A stretch of 64,000 nt of DNA from Alphaproteobacteria bacterium. GTDB taxonomy: Bacteria; Pseudomonadota; Alphaproteobacteria; Rhizobiales; Rhizobiaceae. The translations under genes were made by a program, and so were the position numbers. Under the pieces are notes generated by a model that ran no database searches, was not told the DNA's origin, and saw only the letters and a program-made list of their open reading frames with translations. The stretch lies in NCBI GenBank assembly GCA_024742485.1, contig JANSYK010000002.1, positions 868,001-932,000 of the forward strand, read 5' to 3'. Below, piece after piece: positions 43,889 to 53,019 of the stretch (within the stretch, counting starts at the first letter, position 1; every line of letters begins with the position of its first letter).

Positions 43889-45188
43889 GATCGGCCTTGC
43901 GGCGCTCGCCGTCATGGTATTCCTGGTCTATATCGGCATGTATGTGCCGCTGGCGCTTATGGTCGTGTCCTATGGCGCGGTCTGGATGATGAAGGGTTCG
44001 CCGCTGCTGGCCGGCAAGTTGCTGGCCCTGGCTGCCTCGGAAACCATCTCCAGTTACTTCTTCGGGGTCGTGCCGCTTTTTGTTCTGATGGGTTATGTCG
44101 TCTCGGTGACCGGCATGGGCCGAGATGCGTTCGATGTTGCCAATCAGATGTTCCGCCGTTTTCGCGGCGGTCTGGGCATTGGAACCGTTGGCGCCAATGC
44201 CATCTTTGCCGCCATCACCGGGATATCCATCGCCTCTGCGGCGGTCTTCACGCGGCTGGCGGTGCCCGAAATGGTGCGCCACGGCTATACCAAACGTTTC
44301 TCGGTCGGTGTGGTGGCCGGCTCGTCGGTGCTGGGCATGCTCATCCCGCCAAGTCTGTTGCTGATCCTCTATGGTCTGCTGACGGAACAATCGGTTGGCG
44401 ATCTGTTCATCGCCGGCATAATACCGGGCCTGCTGCTCGCCCTGACGTTTGGCATCGGGGTCTATGCCATGGCCCGCTTCTGGCCGGGCTTTGTCGGCGA
44501 GAATCTCTCCGACAGTGGCGAACCGCTGCTCACATCCGCTGAAATGGCGAAAAAAGGCCTACCCATCGTTGCACTGATTGCCGTGGTGCTCGGTGGCATC
44601 TATGGCGGCTGGTTCACGCCGATTGAAGCCGGTGCGGTCGGGTGCCTTGGCGCGATCGTGATCGGGTTGCTTCGGCGGTCCCTGAGCTGGAAGGATTTCT
44701 GGAGCGTGCTCACCGATACGGGGCTCGTGACCGCGTCGGTCTGCTTTCTCATCATCGCCGCGCAGATGTATTCGCGCATGCTGGCCCTGTCCGGCGCTCC
44801 GATGGAGTTCGGGCAATTCGTTGCCACAGCCGATATCGGGTTTTGGGGTGTTGTTCTCGCCTATGTCCTGCTGGTCATCGTGATGGGAACGATCCTGGAT
44901 TCCTCTTCGATCATGCTGATCCTGGTGCCGTTGATGCTGCCGGTCATCCAGCCGATGAACATCGACCTCATATGGTTCGGCATCGTGACCGTTCTGGCTG
45001 TCGAAATCGGCCTCCTGACCCCGCCCTTCGGCATATCGGTTTTCGTCATAAAATCCTCCCTCAACGACAGCACGATCACCCTCGGCGACATTTTTGCCGG
45101 TGCGGCGCCCTTCGCGCTGATGATGCTCTTCGTGCTGGCGCTCGTTCTTGCCTTTCCGGTTCTTGCCACCCTGCCGCTTGGTTACTGA
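43875..45188 (+). CDS. TRAP transporter large permease (DctM family)
   Basis: 437 residues, about 12 transmembrane helices of the ion-transporter fold. Family signatures IGTVGANAIFAAITGISIASAAVFTRLAVPEM, LIPPSLLLILYGLLTEQSVGDLFIAGIIPGLLL and MGTILDSSSIMLILVPLMLPVIQPMNID. Uses a Na+ gradient to import the solute delivered by the binding protein. Overlaps the small-permease gene; the cyclase-like gene follows 13 bp later. Confidence 0.95.
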   Translation: MTPFEIGLAALAVMVFLVYIGMYVPLALMVVSYGAVWMMKGSPLLAGKLLALAASETISSYFFGVVPLFVLMGYVVSVTGMGRDAFDVANQMFRRFRGGLGIGTVGANAIFAAITGISIASAAVFTRLAVPEMVRHGYTKRFSVGVVAGSSVLGMLIPPSLLLILYGLLTEQSVGDLFIAGIIPGLLLALTFGIGVYAMARFWPGFVGENLSDSGEPLLTSAEMAKKGLPIVALIAVVLGGIYGGWFTPIEAGAVGCLGAIVIGLLRRSLSWKDFWSVLTDTGLVTASVCFLIIAAQMYSRMLALSGAPMEFGQFVATADIGFWGVVLAYVLLVIVMGTILDSSSIMLILVPLMLPVIQPMNIDLIWFGIVTVLAVEIGLLTPPFGISVFVIKSSLNDSTITLGDIFAGAAPFALMMLFVLALVLAFPVLATLPLGY

Positions 45189-45201
45189 TGGAGATCAGAA
45201 A

Positions 45202-45978
45202 ATGCCCCGCAGAATAGTCGATCTTTCCGTTCCCCTTGAGGCCGATATTGCCTCGGACCCGCCCGTCATGCTGCCCGAAATCACCTATCTTGATCATCAG
45301 GCAACGGCCGAGCAGGTGATGGGTTTTTTCCCGGGTCTGAAGAAGGAAGATCTGCCGGGCGGAGAGGGCTGGGCGGTCGAAATGCTGCGAATCGCGACCC
45401 ATAACGGGACCCATCTGGATGCGCCCTATCACTACCACTCCACCATGAACAATGGCGAGCGCGCGATCACCATTGACGAGGTGCCGCTCGAATGGTGCTT
45501 CCAGCCCGGTGTCAAACTGGATTTTCGCCATTTCGACGATGGCTATGTGGCAACGGCCGCCGATGTCGAGGCTGAATTGAAACGCATCGGCCATACATTG
45601 CAACCGCTCGACATTGTTGTCGTCAACACGTCGGCAGGTGCCTGCTACGGCCAGCCCGATTATCTGCTCAAGGGCTGCGGCATGGGGCGTGAGGCGACAC
45701 TCTACTTGCTGGAACGCGGGGTTAGGGTAACCGGTACAGATGCCTGGAGCTGGGATGCGCCCTTCGCCCATACGGCAAAGGAGTATGAGCGCACCTGCGA
45801 CGCCGCTCTCATCTGGGAGGGTCACCGGGCCGGTATGGAGATCGGCTATTGCCACATGGAAAAGCTCACCAATCTGGAGAGCCTGCCGCCCAGCGGCTAC
45901 GACATTTCCTGTTTCCCGTTCAAGATCAAGGCGGCATCTGCGGGCTTCATCCGCGCCGTCGCAATTTTCGAGGAGTAA
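45202..45978 (+). CDS. Cyclase-family metal-dependent hydrolase (kynurenine formamidase-like)
   Basis: 258 residues from ATG 45202 with GGAGATCAGAA upstream. Signature H-x-G-T-H-x-D-x-P-x-H (HNGTHLDAPYHYHS) near residue 75 is the metal site of the cyclase (PF04199) family; VTGTDAWSWDAPF and HMEKLTNLESLPPSGYDISCFPFKIKAASAGFIRAVAIFEE complete it. Hydrolyses an amide or lactone bond. Its place between the transporter and a BKACE enzyme suggests a hydrolytic step on the imported compound, exposing a beta-keto acid; substrate unknown. Confidence 0.9.
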   Translation: MPRRIVDLSVPLEADIASDPPVMLPEITYLDHQATAEQVMGFFPGLKKEDLPGGEGWAVEMLRIATHNGTHLDAPYHYHSTMNNGERAITIDEVPLEWCFQPGVKLDFRHFDDGYVATAADVEAELKRIGHTLQPLDIVVVNTSAGACYGQPDYLLKGCGMGREATLYLLERGVRVTGTDAWSWDAPFAHTAKEYERTCDAALIWEGHRAGMEIGYCHMEKLTNLESLPPSGYDISCFPFKIKAASAGFIRAVAIFEE

Positions 45979-45986
45979 GTCATATC

Positions 45987-46925
45987 ATGGCCCGCAAAAT
46001 GAAGAAGATCATCATCACCTGTGCGGTGACCGGCGGTGTGCATACGCCGACCATGTCGGACGCGCTTCCGTTGACTCCCGATGAAATCGCCACCCAGTCG
46101 ATCGAAGCCGCAGAGGCCGGGGCATCGATCCTCCACTTGCACGCACGCAATCCGGAAGACGGCCGACCGACACCGGATCCCGATGTCTTCATGCAGTTCC
46201 TCCCGCGTATCAAGCAGGCGACGAATGCCGTCATCAACATCACCACGGGTGGCGGCCTCGGTATGACCGTCGAAGAGCGGCTGGCGGCGCCACTGCGCGC
46301 CGAACCGGAAATGTGCTCACTCAATATGGGGTCGATGAATTTTTCCCTGCATCCTCTGGCGGCGAAGTATCCGGACTTCAAGCATGCCTGGGAAAAACCC
46401 TTTCTGGAGGGCAGCGAGGATTTCATCTTCCGCAATACCTTCCGCGATATCCGCACCATTCTGGAACGTCTCGGTGAAGGCTGCGGCACGCGCTTCGAAC
46501 ATGAATGCTACGATATCGGCCATCTCTACAATCTGGCCCATTTCGTCGATGCCGGTTTGATCAAGCCGCCTTTCCTGATCCAGTCGATATTCGGAATTCT
46601 CGGCGGTATCGGCGCCGACATGGAAAATGTCATGTTCATGAAACAGACGGCGGACCGTCTGTTCGGCGACGATTATGTCTGGTCGGTCCTGGCCGCCGGC
46701 CGGTTCCAGATGCCCTTCGTGACACAGGCCGCCATGCTCGGCGGCAATGTGCGCGTCGGATTGGAGGATTCCCTCAATATCGGCCGTGGAAAACTGGCCA
46801 TATCCAATGCGCAGCAGGTCACCAAGATCCGGACGATCCTGGAGGAACTGGGCATCGAGATCGCCTCTCCGGACGATGCGCGTCAGATCCTTGATCTGAA
46901 GGGCGGCGATCGGGTCAAATTTTGA
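45987..46925 (+). CDS. Beta-keto acid cleavage enzyme (BKACE, DUF849)
   Basis: 312 residues from ATG 45987 with AGGAG at 45971-45975. Family features: CAVTGGVHTPTMSDALPLTPDEIATQSIEAAEAGASILHLHARNPEDGRPTPDPDVF (HLHAR zinc pair), ITTGGGLGMTVEERLA, and EDSLNIGRGKLAISNAQQV. BKACEs use Zn and acetyl-CoA to cleave a beta-keto acid into acetoacetyl-CoA or a related thioester plus a CoA-free product. The first substrate residues around the active site cannot be typed reliably here. Terminal gene of the TRAP operon; a repeat copy lies just downstream. Confidence 0.92.
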   Translation: MARKMKKIIITCAVTGGVHTPTMSDALPLTPDEIATQSIEAAEAGASILHLHARNPEDGRPTPDPDVFMQFLPRIKQATNAVINITTGGGLGMTVEERLAAPLRAEPEMCSLNMGSMNFSLHPLAAKYPDFKHAWEKPFLEGSEDFIFRNTFRDIRTILERLGEGCGTRFEHECYDIGHLYNLAHFVDAGLIKPPFLIQSIFGILGGIGADMENVMFMKQTADRLFGDDYVWSVLAAGRFQMPFVTQAAMLGGNVRVGLEDSLNIGRGKLAISNAQQVTKIRTILEELGIEIASPDDARQILDLKGGDRVKF

Positions 46926-46936
46926 ACGCGGCAACC

Positions 46937-47034
46937 AGACCGTTTCTCGTTTTGTCAGAAACGTGACAACGGTGTCGGCCTTTGATTTTGTTGATGCATT
47001 CAGGCTTTGCCGATTCCGTCAAAACCTGAATTGC
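46937..47034 (+). repeat. Dispersed two-hairpin intergenic repeat, copy C
   Basis: Best-preserved copy. Hairpin 1 CGTTTTGTCAGAAACG (46948-46963). Hairpin 2 CAGGCTTTG...CAAAACCTG at about 47001-47028. It fills the gap between the BKACE and OsmC genes. Confidence 0.8.
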
Positions 47035-47051
47035 TGTAGGGAGTGTGATGA

Positions 47052-47540
47052 ATGAGCGATTGGCCCGAAGAAGCGGTTGTGCGCTTCAATTGTATCGGAA
47101 CTGTAGTCGGCAAGATGCGCAACGAACTCGATATCACCATGGTCGAGCCGTTTCGCGAGGAATTCGAGATGGCGACGGATGAGGGGGCGTTTCATGGTGG
47201 AGACGCCACCGCGCCGCCGCCGTTGGCGCATTTCATCGGTTCAATGACCGGCTGCATCATGACCCAGATCCGCGCATTCGCGAAACGGCTGAAAGTCGAT
47301 CTGAATGACCTCAAGGTGGAGACCCGGATTGAATGGCAATGGCGGGCTGTTGGCCGGGTCTATGAGACGGCGCCGAAAAGTTTCGAGATCGATGTGATGA
47401 TCGACAGCTCTTCGCCGGAGGAAAATGTCGTGGAACTGATCGAGGCCGCCAAGAAGGGCTGTTTCATCGAACAGACACTGGGCGTGCAGAACACCATTCA
47501 CCACCGGATGAAAACACCCGATGGCTGGCGTGAGGTGTAA
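47052..47540 (+). CDS. OsmC-family protein
   Basis: 162 residues from ATG 47052 with GGGAG upstream. The OsmC/Ohr fold is indicated by the conserved cysteine in IGSMTGCIMTQIRAFAKRLKVDLNDLKVETRIEW and a second in AAKKGCFIEQTLGVQNTIHHRM. Members reduce organic hydroperoxides using the cysteine pair, but many OsmC branches have unknown substrates. No membrane segment. It converges on the universal stress gene with 3 bases between stops. Confidence 0.88.
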   Translation: MSDWPEEAVVRFNCIGTVVGKMRNELDITMVEPFREEFEMATDEGAFHGGDATAPPPLAHFIGSMTGCIMTQIRAFAKRLKVDLNDLKVETRIEWQWRAVGRVYETAPKSFEIDVMIDSSSPEENVVELIEAAKKGCFIEQTLGVQNTIHHRMKTPDGWREV

Positions 47541-47543
47541 GGT

Positions 47544-48002
47544 TTATTCCTCTTCAAGCGGTCCCAATCCTTCGCTGCGCACCACGAGCACCGACTGGCG
47601 GGCATGGCGCACGACACGCGAAGCGTTGGGACCCAGAAGATAGTCCTTCAGGGCCGGCCGATGTGATCCGATGACAATCAGATCGACATTGAGATTGTCG
47701 GCCGTCTCCAGGATTTCCTCGTAAATGCTGCCATGGGCAATCACGTGTTGGACGCGCGTGCCTTTCGGCACGTGCTTCTTGGTGAATGCGTGCAGTGCCT
47801 CCGTGGCGTGTTCGATCATTTCCCGTTCGTGTTCCTCGGAAAAGAAGCTGGCGACCACGCTTCGCCCGTAATCGGGAACCACACAGAGCACATGAACGGT
47901 GTCCTGCTCGGCCGTGACTTCCAATGCCGCGTGGATCACCCGGCTGGCGGAATCCTCGTCACCGAGATCGATGGTGGCGAGGATGTGTTTGAACATGTTC
48001 AT
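47544..48002 (-). CDS. Universal stress protein (TeaD-like) of TAXI-TRAP system
   Basis: 152 residues with the UspA fold start MFKHILATIDLGDEDSASRVIHAALEVTAEQ and the ATP-binding signature GSHRPALKDYLLGPNASRVVRHARQSVLVV (G-x2... G-x9-G(S)). Located 3 bp after the fused TRAP permease gene in the same operon, as TeaD is with TeaABC of Halomonas, where it modulates transporter activity. The start at 48002 is set by the neighbouring stop. Confidence 0.93.
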   Translation of the reverse strand: MNMFKHILATIDLGDEDSASRVIHAALEVTAEQDTVHVLCVVPDYGRSVVASFFSEEHEREMIEHATEALHAFTKKHVPKGTRVQHVIAHGSIYEEILETADNLNVDLIVIGSHRPALKDYLLGPNASRVVRHARQSVLVVRSEGLGPLEEE

Positions 48003-48005
48003 CGG

Positions 48006-50831
48006 TCAGGCTCCCTGTTCGGCTGTTGCGGGGGTCTGCGTATCGCGTCGCCGGCGCTGCAGCACGAAGATCAGCGCGAGCAGCGCAAGCGCCGGAATGA
48101 AGAACAGGAACTTCGATGGCTGCGACGCCGGAACCAGGAGCTGGGTGATCACCTGATCAAAATCGAATCCGGCAGCCTGCGCTTTGGAATCGAAGATGGC
48201 GTTGTCAACCAGAACCTTGCCGTCATCATCGAACAGTTCCAGCCCGAATCCCTCCAGCCTTTCCGCACCGGTCGGTTCGTCACCGACATCGATCACCATG
48301 GTCAGGGTGATCGGATCGCCGACATCATTTTGTCCGTCGACGATTGCCCGTAGCTGCGTTCCTGGCTCGGCCTGTTCCATCACGTCGGCCAGCGTGGCGG
48401 GTTCGACATTCTGAAAAGGCGGAGAGATGTAATCCATCCAAAAACCCGGCCGGAACAGCGTGAAGGCGATGAGAATCAACGCGATGGATTCCCAGATCCG
48501 CGAACGGGCGATGAAGAATCCCTGCGACCCGGCCGTAAATATGAGCATGGCCACCGTCGCGACAATGAAGACGAAGATGCCCTCCGCGAATGTGACATCG
48601 ATCAGCAACAGATCGGTGTTGAAGATGAAGAGGAACGGCAGCAACGCTGTTCTGAGCGAATAGAAGAATGCGACGAAACCGGTGCGGATCGGGTCGCCAC
48701 CCGACACCGCCGCCGCCGCAAAGGACGCCAGCCCCACGGGCGGCGTCACATCCGCCATGATGCCGAAGTAGAAGACGAACAGATGCACCGCGATCAGAGG
48801 CACGATCAGACCGTTCTGTTGACCCAGTGCGACAATGACCGGTGCAAGCAGCGACGACACCACGATGTAGTTGGCCGTCGTTGGCAGGCCCATGCCCAGG
48901 ATCAGGCTGAGGATTGCCGTGAAGATCAGGATCAGCATGATCTGCCCTTGCGACAAGAACTCCACCAGTGCCGCCAGAACCGCACCGACACCGGTTTGAG
49001 AGACCGCACCGACAATGATACCGGCTGCCGCCGTCGCAATGCCGATACCGATCATGTTGCGGGCACCGGCGATCATGCCGTCAATCAGTTCGGAGAATCC
49101 GCGCGACATCGTGCCATTCATGCTTTCGCCACGGAACAGGGCAAACAGCTGTCGCTGTGTCAGCAGGATGAAGATCATGAAGGCGGTCGCCCAGAAAGCC
49201 GACAGCGACGGCGACAGCCGTTCCACCATCAGGCACCAGATCAGCACCAGGACCGGCAGAAGAAAATGCAGCCCGGATTTGACAGTCGGACCGGGCTCGG
49301 GCAGCCGGATGACCGGCTCGTTGGGATCGTCCAGTTCCAGTTCTGGAAAGGCGGCACAGAACCGCGCCAGCCCGATATAGACCACCGCCAGCAGCGCCGC
49401 GATCACCCAGGGTGTTGCCTCGCCGAACAATGCGCTGATGGTCTGTATGAGGTAGAAGGCGCCGAAGGCCATGATGACCGTTGTGCCCAGCACGATCGCC
49501 CCTGTGGAGATGATCTGTGACTTGCGGTTCTCCGCCAGGCGTCGTCCCAGAACCGCGAAGACGGTGAAGATGATGCCCAGAACGATGGCGACAGCCAACA
49601 GCCGGTTGTTGGCCGTTTGCAGAGCCTGGAACGCTTCGAACAGATAATAGATGCCGCTGGCCGCCGCCAGGATCACGGCCATGGTGATGCCGAAGGAGAT
49701 CAGCCCCCATTTCAGCGGCTTGGGCTTGGTCGGCCGCTCGAGGCCCGCCATGCCCTGTTTCATGGCTTCCAGGTGAACGATGTAGACCAGCGCGATATAG
49801 GAAATGATGGCTGGAACGAAGGCGTGCTTGACGACCTCGAAATAGGAAATGCCGATATATTCGACCATCAGGAAGGCCGCGGCCCCCATGACAGGCGGCA
49901 TGATCTGGCCGTTGACAGATGACGCAACTTCAACCGCACCCGCTTTTTCCGGGGTGAAACCGACACGGCGCATCATCGGAATGGTGAAGGTGCCGGTGGT
50001 GACCACATTGGCGATTGATGAACCGGAGATGAGGCCGGTCATGCCCGATGCAACGACGGCGGCCTTGGCCGGTCCGCCGCTGAAATGGCCCATCAGCGAA
50101 AACGCGACCTTGATGAAGTAATTGCCGGCCCCGGCCTTGTCGAGCAGCGCGCCGAAGAGCACGAACAGGAACACCAGATCGGTGGAGACGCCGAGCGCAA
50201 TGCCGAACACCCCTTCGGTCGACAGCCACTGGTGATAGGCAACGGCATTGAAGCTCGCGCCCTTCCAGGCCAGGAAACCCGGCGCATAGGGTCCCAGGAA
50301 TGTATATCCAAGGAAGACAATGGCGACGATCATCAGCGGTGGGCCGAGGGCCCGCCGTGTGGCTTCCAGCAGCAGGATGATGCCGAGGACGGAAACCACG
50401 ACGTCAAGCTGGTCCGGATTGTTGGGCCGGTCCGAAAGGCGTGTCCCCATGATTGTCTTGATGAGGTCGGTGTCGAAGACAAAAAGGTACAGCGCGCAGC
50501 AGGCAGCGCCGATACCGAGCACCCAATCGGCGATCGGGATCGTTTTTCTCGGAGAGGATTTGAAGGCCGGATAGGCCAGAAAGGCCAGAAACAGCGCAAA
50601 GGCCAGATGGATGGGACGGGCTTCTCCGCTGGAGAAAACGCCAAATCCGGTGGTGTAGGGCAGGGGAGATGCGATCCAGACCTGAAAGATCGACCACAAT
50701 AACGCCGTTCCGGCAATCAGCATGGCAATCGAATGATTGCTCGGCGCACGACCACCGGTGTCTGAAGACGCGACCAGATCTTCTAATTCATCGTCGCTCA
50801 GTTTTGTCTGGCTTGTATCATCTTGTGTCAT
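48006..50831 (-). CDS. TAXI-TRAP transporter, fused 4TM/12TM permease
   Basis: 941 residues from ATG 50831 with GGGAGGGGGCGG upstream. An N-terminal small-subunit-like 4-helix part is fused to a large DctM-like part with GGPAKAAVVASGMTGLISGSSIANVVTTGTFTIPMMRRVGFTPEKAGAVEVASS and LGMGLPTTANYIVVSSLLAPVIVALG. Additional C-terminal helices and a long hydrophilic tail end the protein. TAXI-TRAPs import dicarboxylates or amino acids. The DUF3394-like C-terminal region is present before the final membrane span. Its binding protein and regulator genes lie upstream in the same operon. Confidence 0.94.
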   Translation of the reverse strand: MTQDDTSQTKLSDDELEDLVASSDTGGRAPSNHSIAMLIAGTALLWSIFQVWIASPLPYTTGFGVFSSGEARPIHLAFALFLAFLAYPAFKSSPRKTIPIADWVLGIGAACCALYLFVFDTDLIKTIMGTRLSDRPNNPDQLDVVVSVLGIILLLEATRRALGPPLMIVAIVFLGYTFLGPYAPGFLAWKGASFNAVAYHQWLSTEGVFGIALGVSTDLVFLFVLFGALLDKAGAGNYFIKVAFSLMGHFSGGPAKAAVVASGMTGLISGSSIANVVTTGTFTIPMMRRVGFTPEKAGAVEVASSVNGQIMPPVMGAAAFLMVEYIGISYFEVVKHAFVPAIISYIALVYIVHLEAMKQGMAGLERPTKPKPLKWGLISFGITMAVILAAASGIYYLFEAFQALQTANNRLLAVAIVLGIIFTVFAVLGRRLAENRKSQIISTGAIVLGTTVIMAFGAFYLIQTISALFGEATPWVIAALLAVVYIGLARFCAAFPELELDDPNEPVIRLPEPGPTVKSGLHFLLPVLVLIWCLMVERLSPSLSAFWATAFMIFILLTQRQLFALFRGESMNGTMSRGFSELIDGMIAGARNMIGIGIATAAAGIIVGAVSQTGVGAVLAALVEFLSQGQIMLILIFTAILSLILGMGLPTTANYIVVSSLLAPVIVALGQQNGLIVPLIAVHLFVFYFGIMADVTPPVGLASFAAAAVSGGDPIRTGFVAFFYSLRTALLPFLFIFNTDLLLIDVTFAEGIFVFIVATVAMLIFTAGSQGFFIARSRIWESIALILIAFTLFRPGFWMDYISPPFQNVEPATLADVMEQAEPGTQLRAIVDGQNDVGDPITLTMVIDVGDEPTGAERLEGFGLELFDDDGKVLVDNAIFDSKAQAAGFDFDQVITQLLVPASQPSKFLFFIPALALLALIFVLQRRRRDTQTPATAEQGA

Positions 50832-50884
50832 ATGACCGCCCCCTCCCAGAGTCGTCAAAGCCGCCCGAATTTCTCAGTTTTGGT

Positions 50885-50912
50885 TCGGGGGCGGACATTC
50901 ATCCGCCCCCGA
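50885..50912 (-). terminator. 11-bp stem-loop between TAXI binding-protein and permease genes
   Basis: Arms TCGGGGGCGGA and TCCGCCCCCGA with loop CATTCA, 13 bp after the binding-protein stop. Such intercistronic stems stabilise or attenuate transcripts so that the binding protein exceeds the permease. Confidence 0.6.
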
Positions 50913-50924
50913 TGACGGTCCGGA

Positions 50925-51896
50925 TTACATCCAGCCGCGTTCCTTGTAGTATTTGACGGCACCATCATGCAGCGGCGCCGACAGATTGTTCTTGATCATG
51001 TCCTCTTCTTTGAGATTTGCAAAGGCCGGATGCATTTTTTTGAACCGGTCGAAATTCTCAAAGACCGCCTTGGTGATTTCATACACCACTTCTTCAGGCG
51101 TTCCATCGGATGATACGAAGGTCGCACCAACACCGAATGTGGTCACATCGCCGTCCGTACCCGTATACATGCCGCCCGGAATGGTCGCCATGGCATAGAA
51201 ATCATTGTCGCTGGCGAGGGACTTTGCAGCATCATTGTCGACATTGATCAGCTTGGACTCGCACGATGTCGTGGCTTCCTTGATCGAACCGTTCGGATGC
51301 CCGACCGTGAAGACGATCGCATCGACCTTGTTATCGCAAAGGGCGGCAGACTGTTCGGACGACTTCAGCTCTGAAGCGAGCGCGAAATCATCCATCGTCC
51401 AGCCCATCTTGTCCATCAGCACTTCCATCGTGCCGCGCTGACCGGAGCCGGGGTTGCCGATGTTGACCCGCTTTCCCTTCAGGTCTTCGATGCTGTTGAT
51501 GCCGGAATCGGCCCGGGCAACAACCGTGAACGGCTCGGGGTGAACTGAAAACACAGCCCGCAGACCGTCGAACTTGCCGTCCGGGAACTTGTCCGGTGCA
51601 GTGCCGTTATAGGCATGATACTGCCAGTCGGACTGGGCAACGCCGAGGTCCAGGTCTCCGGTGCGAATGCCGTTGATATTGGCAACGGATCCACCGGTTG
51701 TGTGGGTGCATTTGATCTCGTGGTCCTTGCTGCCTCGGTTGACGAGGCGGCAGATGGCGCCACCGACCTGGTAATAGACGCCGGTCTGGCCGCCTGTTCC
51801 AATGGTCACGAATTTTTCTTCCGCCAGCGCAGAACTGCCCATGGCCATGGTCAAAACCAAGGCCGAGCCGGCTAACACATTTCGACTAAACATCAT
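50925..51896 (-). CDS. TAXI-family TRAP solute-binding protein
   Basis: 323 residues from ATG 51896 with a signal peptide (MMFSRNVLAGSALVLTMAMGSSALA). TAXI pattern VTIGTGGQTGVYYQVGGAICRLVNRG, then THTTGGSVANINGIRTGDLDLGVAQSDWQYHAYNG and KGKRVNIGNPGSGQRGTMEVLM. Periplasmic solute receptor for the fused permease. Its first 11 bases overlap the end of the rpiR gene, suggesting translational coupling. Ligand unknown, likely glutamate-like or a small organic acid by family. Confidence 0.94.
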   Translation of the reverse strand: MMFSRNVLAGSALVLTMAMGSSALAEEKFVTIGTGGQTGVYYQVGGAICRLVNRGSKDHEIKCTHTTGGSVANINGIRTGDLDLGVAQSDWQYHAYNGTAPDKFPDGKFDGLRAVFSVHPEPFTVVARADSGINSIEDLKGKRVNIGNPGSGQRGTMEVLMDKMGWTMDDFALASELKSSEQSAALCDNKVDAIVFTVGHPNGSIKEATTSCESKLINVDNDAAKSLASDNDFYAMATIPGGMYTGTDGDVTTFGVGATFVSSDGTPEEVVYEITKAVFENFDRFKKMHPAFANLKEEDMIKNNLSAPLHDGAVKYYKERGWM

Positions 51897-52851
51897 CTTT
51901 GCTCCTTGCTTGATGTTGGTTGAGGCCCCTCCAATATTCTCCCGCCCGGTGGTTGTTCACTTCCACCTGCTTGATCCGGGTACTTGACTCAATACCGGAT
52001 CGCTGGATGACCATTCCCATCAGGGACTCCAGCAGGACCAACGTGGTCACGTAGGACGAGAAAAATTGCGGACTATCCGTCGGTACGACGAATGAGTGTG
52101 CGGCGTAACGGGACGCCGGACATAAGATTGAATCGGAAATAACCACCACAAATGCACCTGCTTCATGGGCCATTTGCGTTGCATCGACCGAGCGACGCGC
52201 ATAGGGATCTTTCATGATGATGAGCAGCGCGTCATCCGGGGTCGCGCCGGTGAGTGTTGTGGTCATGGATGTGCCCTGGCGGTCGATGACCTGCCAGTGG
52301 GTAAAGGCCAGATTGGCCAGATATCCGAAATATTGGGCGAATCCGGTGGACGCCAGCGATCCGGCAATGAACACGCGTTTCGAGGCGATCAGGCGGTCGG
52401 CAACCGCATCGAGCCGTGCAACGTCCAGCTCGCGGGCAAATTCATCGATGTTGCGGATGGCCGAAGTGGATTGTCGCAGCGCGAAAGGTATTCGGTCCTC
52501 GTCGCGCTCATTGCTGTTGGATGCCTGCAGGAGGCTGGCCTTTTGCGCATAACCGAGATTGCGATTCATGATTTCGTGTCGGCACAGTTCGCGCATTTCC
52601 TCATAGGAATTCAATCCGAGCGCGCGGGCCAGACGGGAATAGGTCGGCGGGTTGAGGTTGCTGCCGGCGGCGATGGCGCGCAAAGAGCGGCTGGCGACGT
52701 CGTGGAAATGGTTCACGACATAGTCGGCTGCAATTCTCAGTTGTGGGCTGAGTTGTTCATAATTCTGTGCGATCAAATCATTGATCGTTACGCGATTGTC
52801 CAGCCCTACCTCCCAGAAATGCGGACATCGAAACAAATTTGTATCAAACAA
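51886..52851 (-). CDS. MurR/RpiR-family transcriptional regulator
   Basis: 321 residues if started at TTG 52851. The HTH_6 domain spans NDLIAQNYEQLSPQLRIAADYVVNHFHDVASRSLRAIAAGSNLNPPTYSRLARALGLNSYEEMRELCR, followed by a SIS domain (VFIAGSLASTGFAQYF, LLIIMKDPYARRSVDATQMAHEAGAFVVVISDS). The start is doubtful: a GGGAGG site precedes a CTG at 52803, which would give a 305-residue protein that still has the whole HTH. It overlaps the binding-protein gene and is divergent from BKACE 2; it likely controls both. Sugar phosphate-type SIS ligand unknown. Confidence 0.88.
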   Translation of the reverse strand: MFDTNLFRCPHFWEVGLDNRVTINDLIAQNYEQLSPQLRIAADYVVNHFHDVASRSLRAIAAGSNLNPPTYSRLARALGLNSYEEMRELCRHEIMNRNLGYAQKASLLQASNSNERDEDRIPFALRQSTSAIRNIDEFARELDVARLDAVADRLIASKRVFIAGSLASTGFAQYFGYLANLAFTHWQVIDRQGTSMTTTLTGATPDDALLIIMKDPYARRSVDATQMAHEAGAFVVVISDSILCPASRYAAHSFVVPTDSPQFFSSYVTTLVLLESLMGMVIQRSGIESSTRIKQVEVNNHRAGEYWRGLNQHQARSKDDV

Positions 52852-53011
52852 ATCCTTTGTTGCCGATCATTGAAACATTTGTAACAATACCTGTCAAACA
52901 CCCATCGGCACTAACATTTGAATTGCGGCCTTTGCAGGGCGGCCCATGAACAATCAACGTTCTCTTGCACACGTGGAAAGACACTCTATCAACCCCAAGC
53001 ATATGGAAAGG
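52833..53011. promoter_or_regulatory. Divergent control region between rpiR and BKACE 2
   Basis: An AT-richer gap with repeated TTTGT/ACAAA elements, including the palindrome ACAAATTTGT at 52833-52842, ATTTGTAAC around 52880, and a GGAAAGG ribosome site at 53005-53011 for the TTG start at 53020. Suited to an RpiR-type operator; exact boundaries not known. Confidence 0.4.
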
Positions 53012-53019
53012 TTTCCCGA

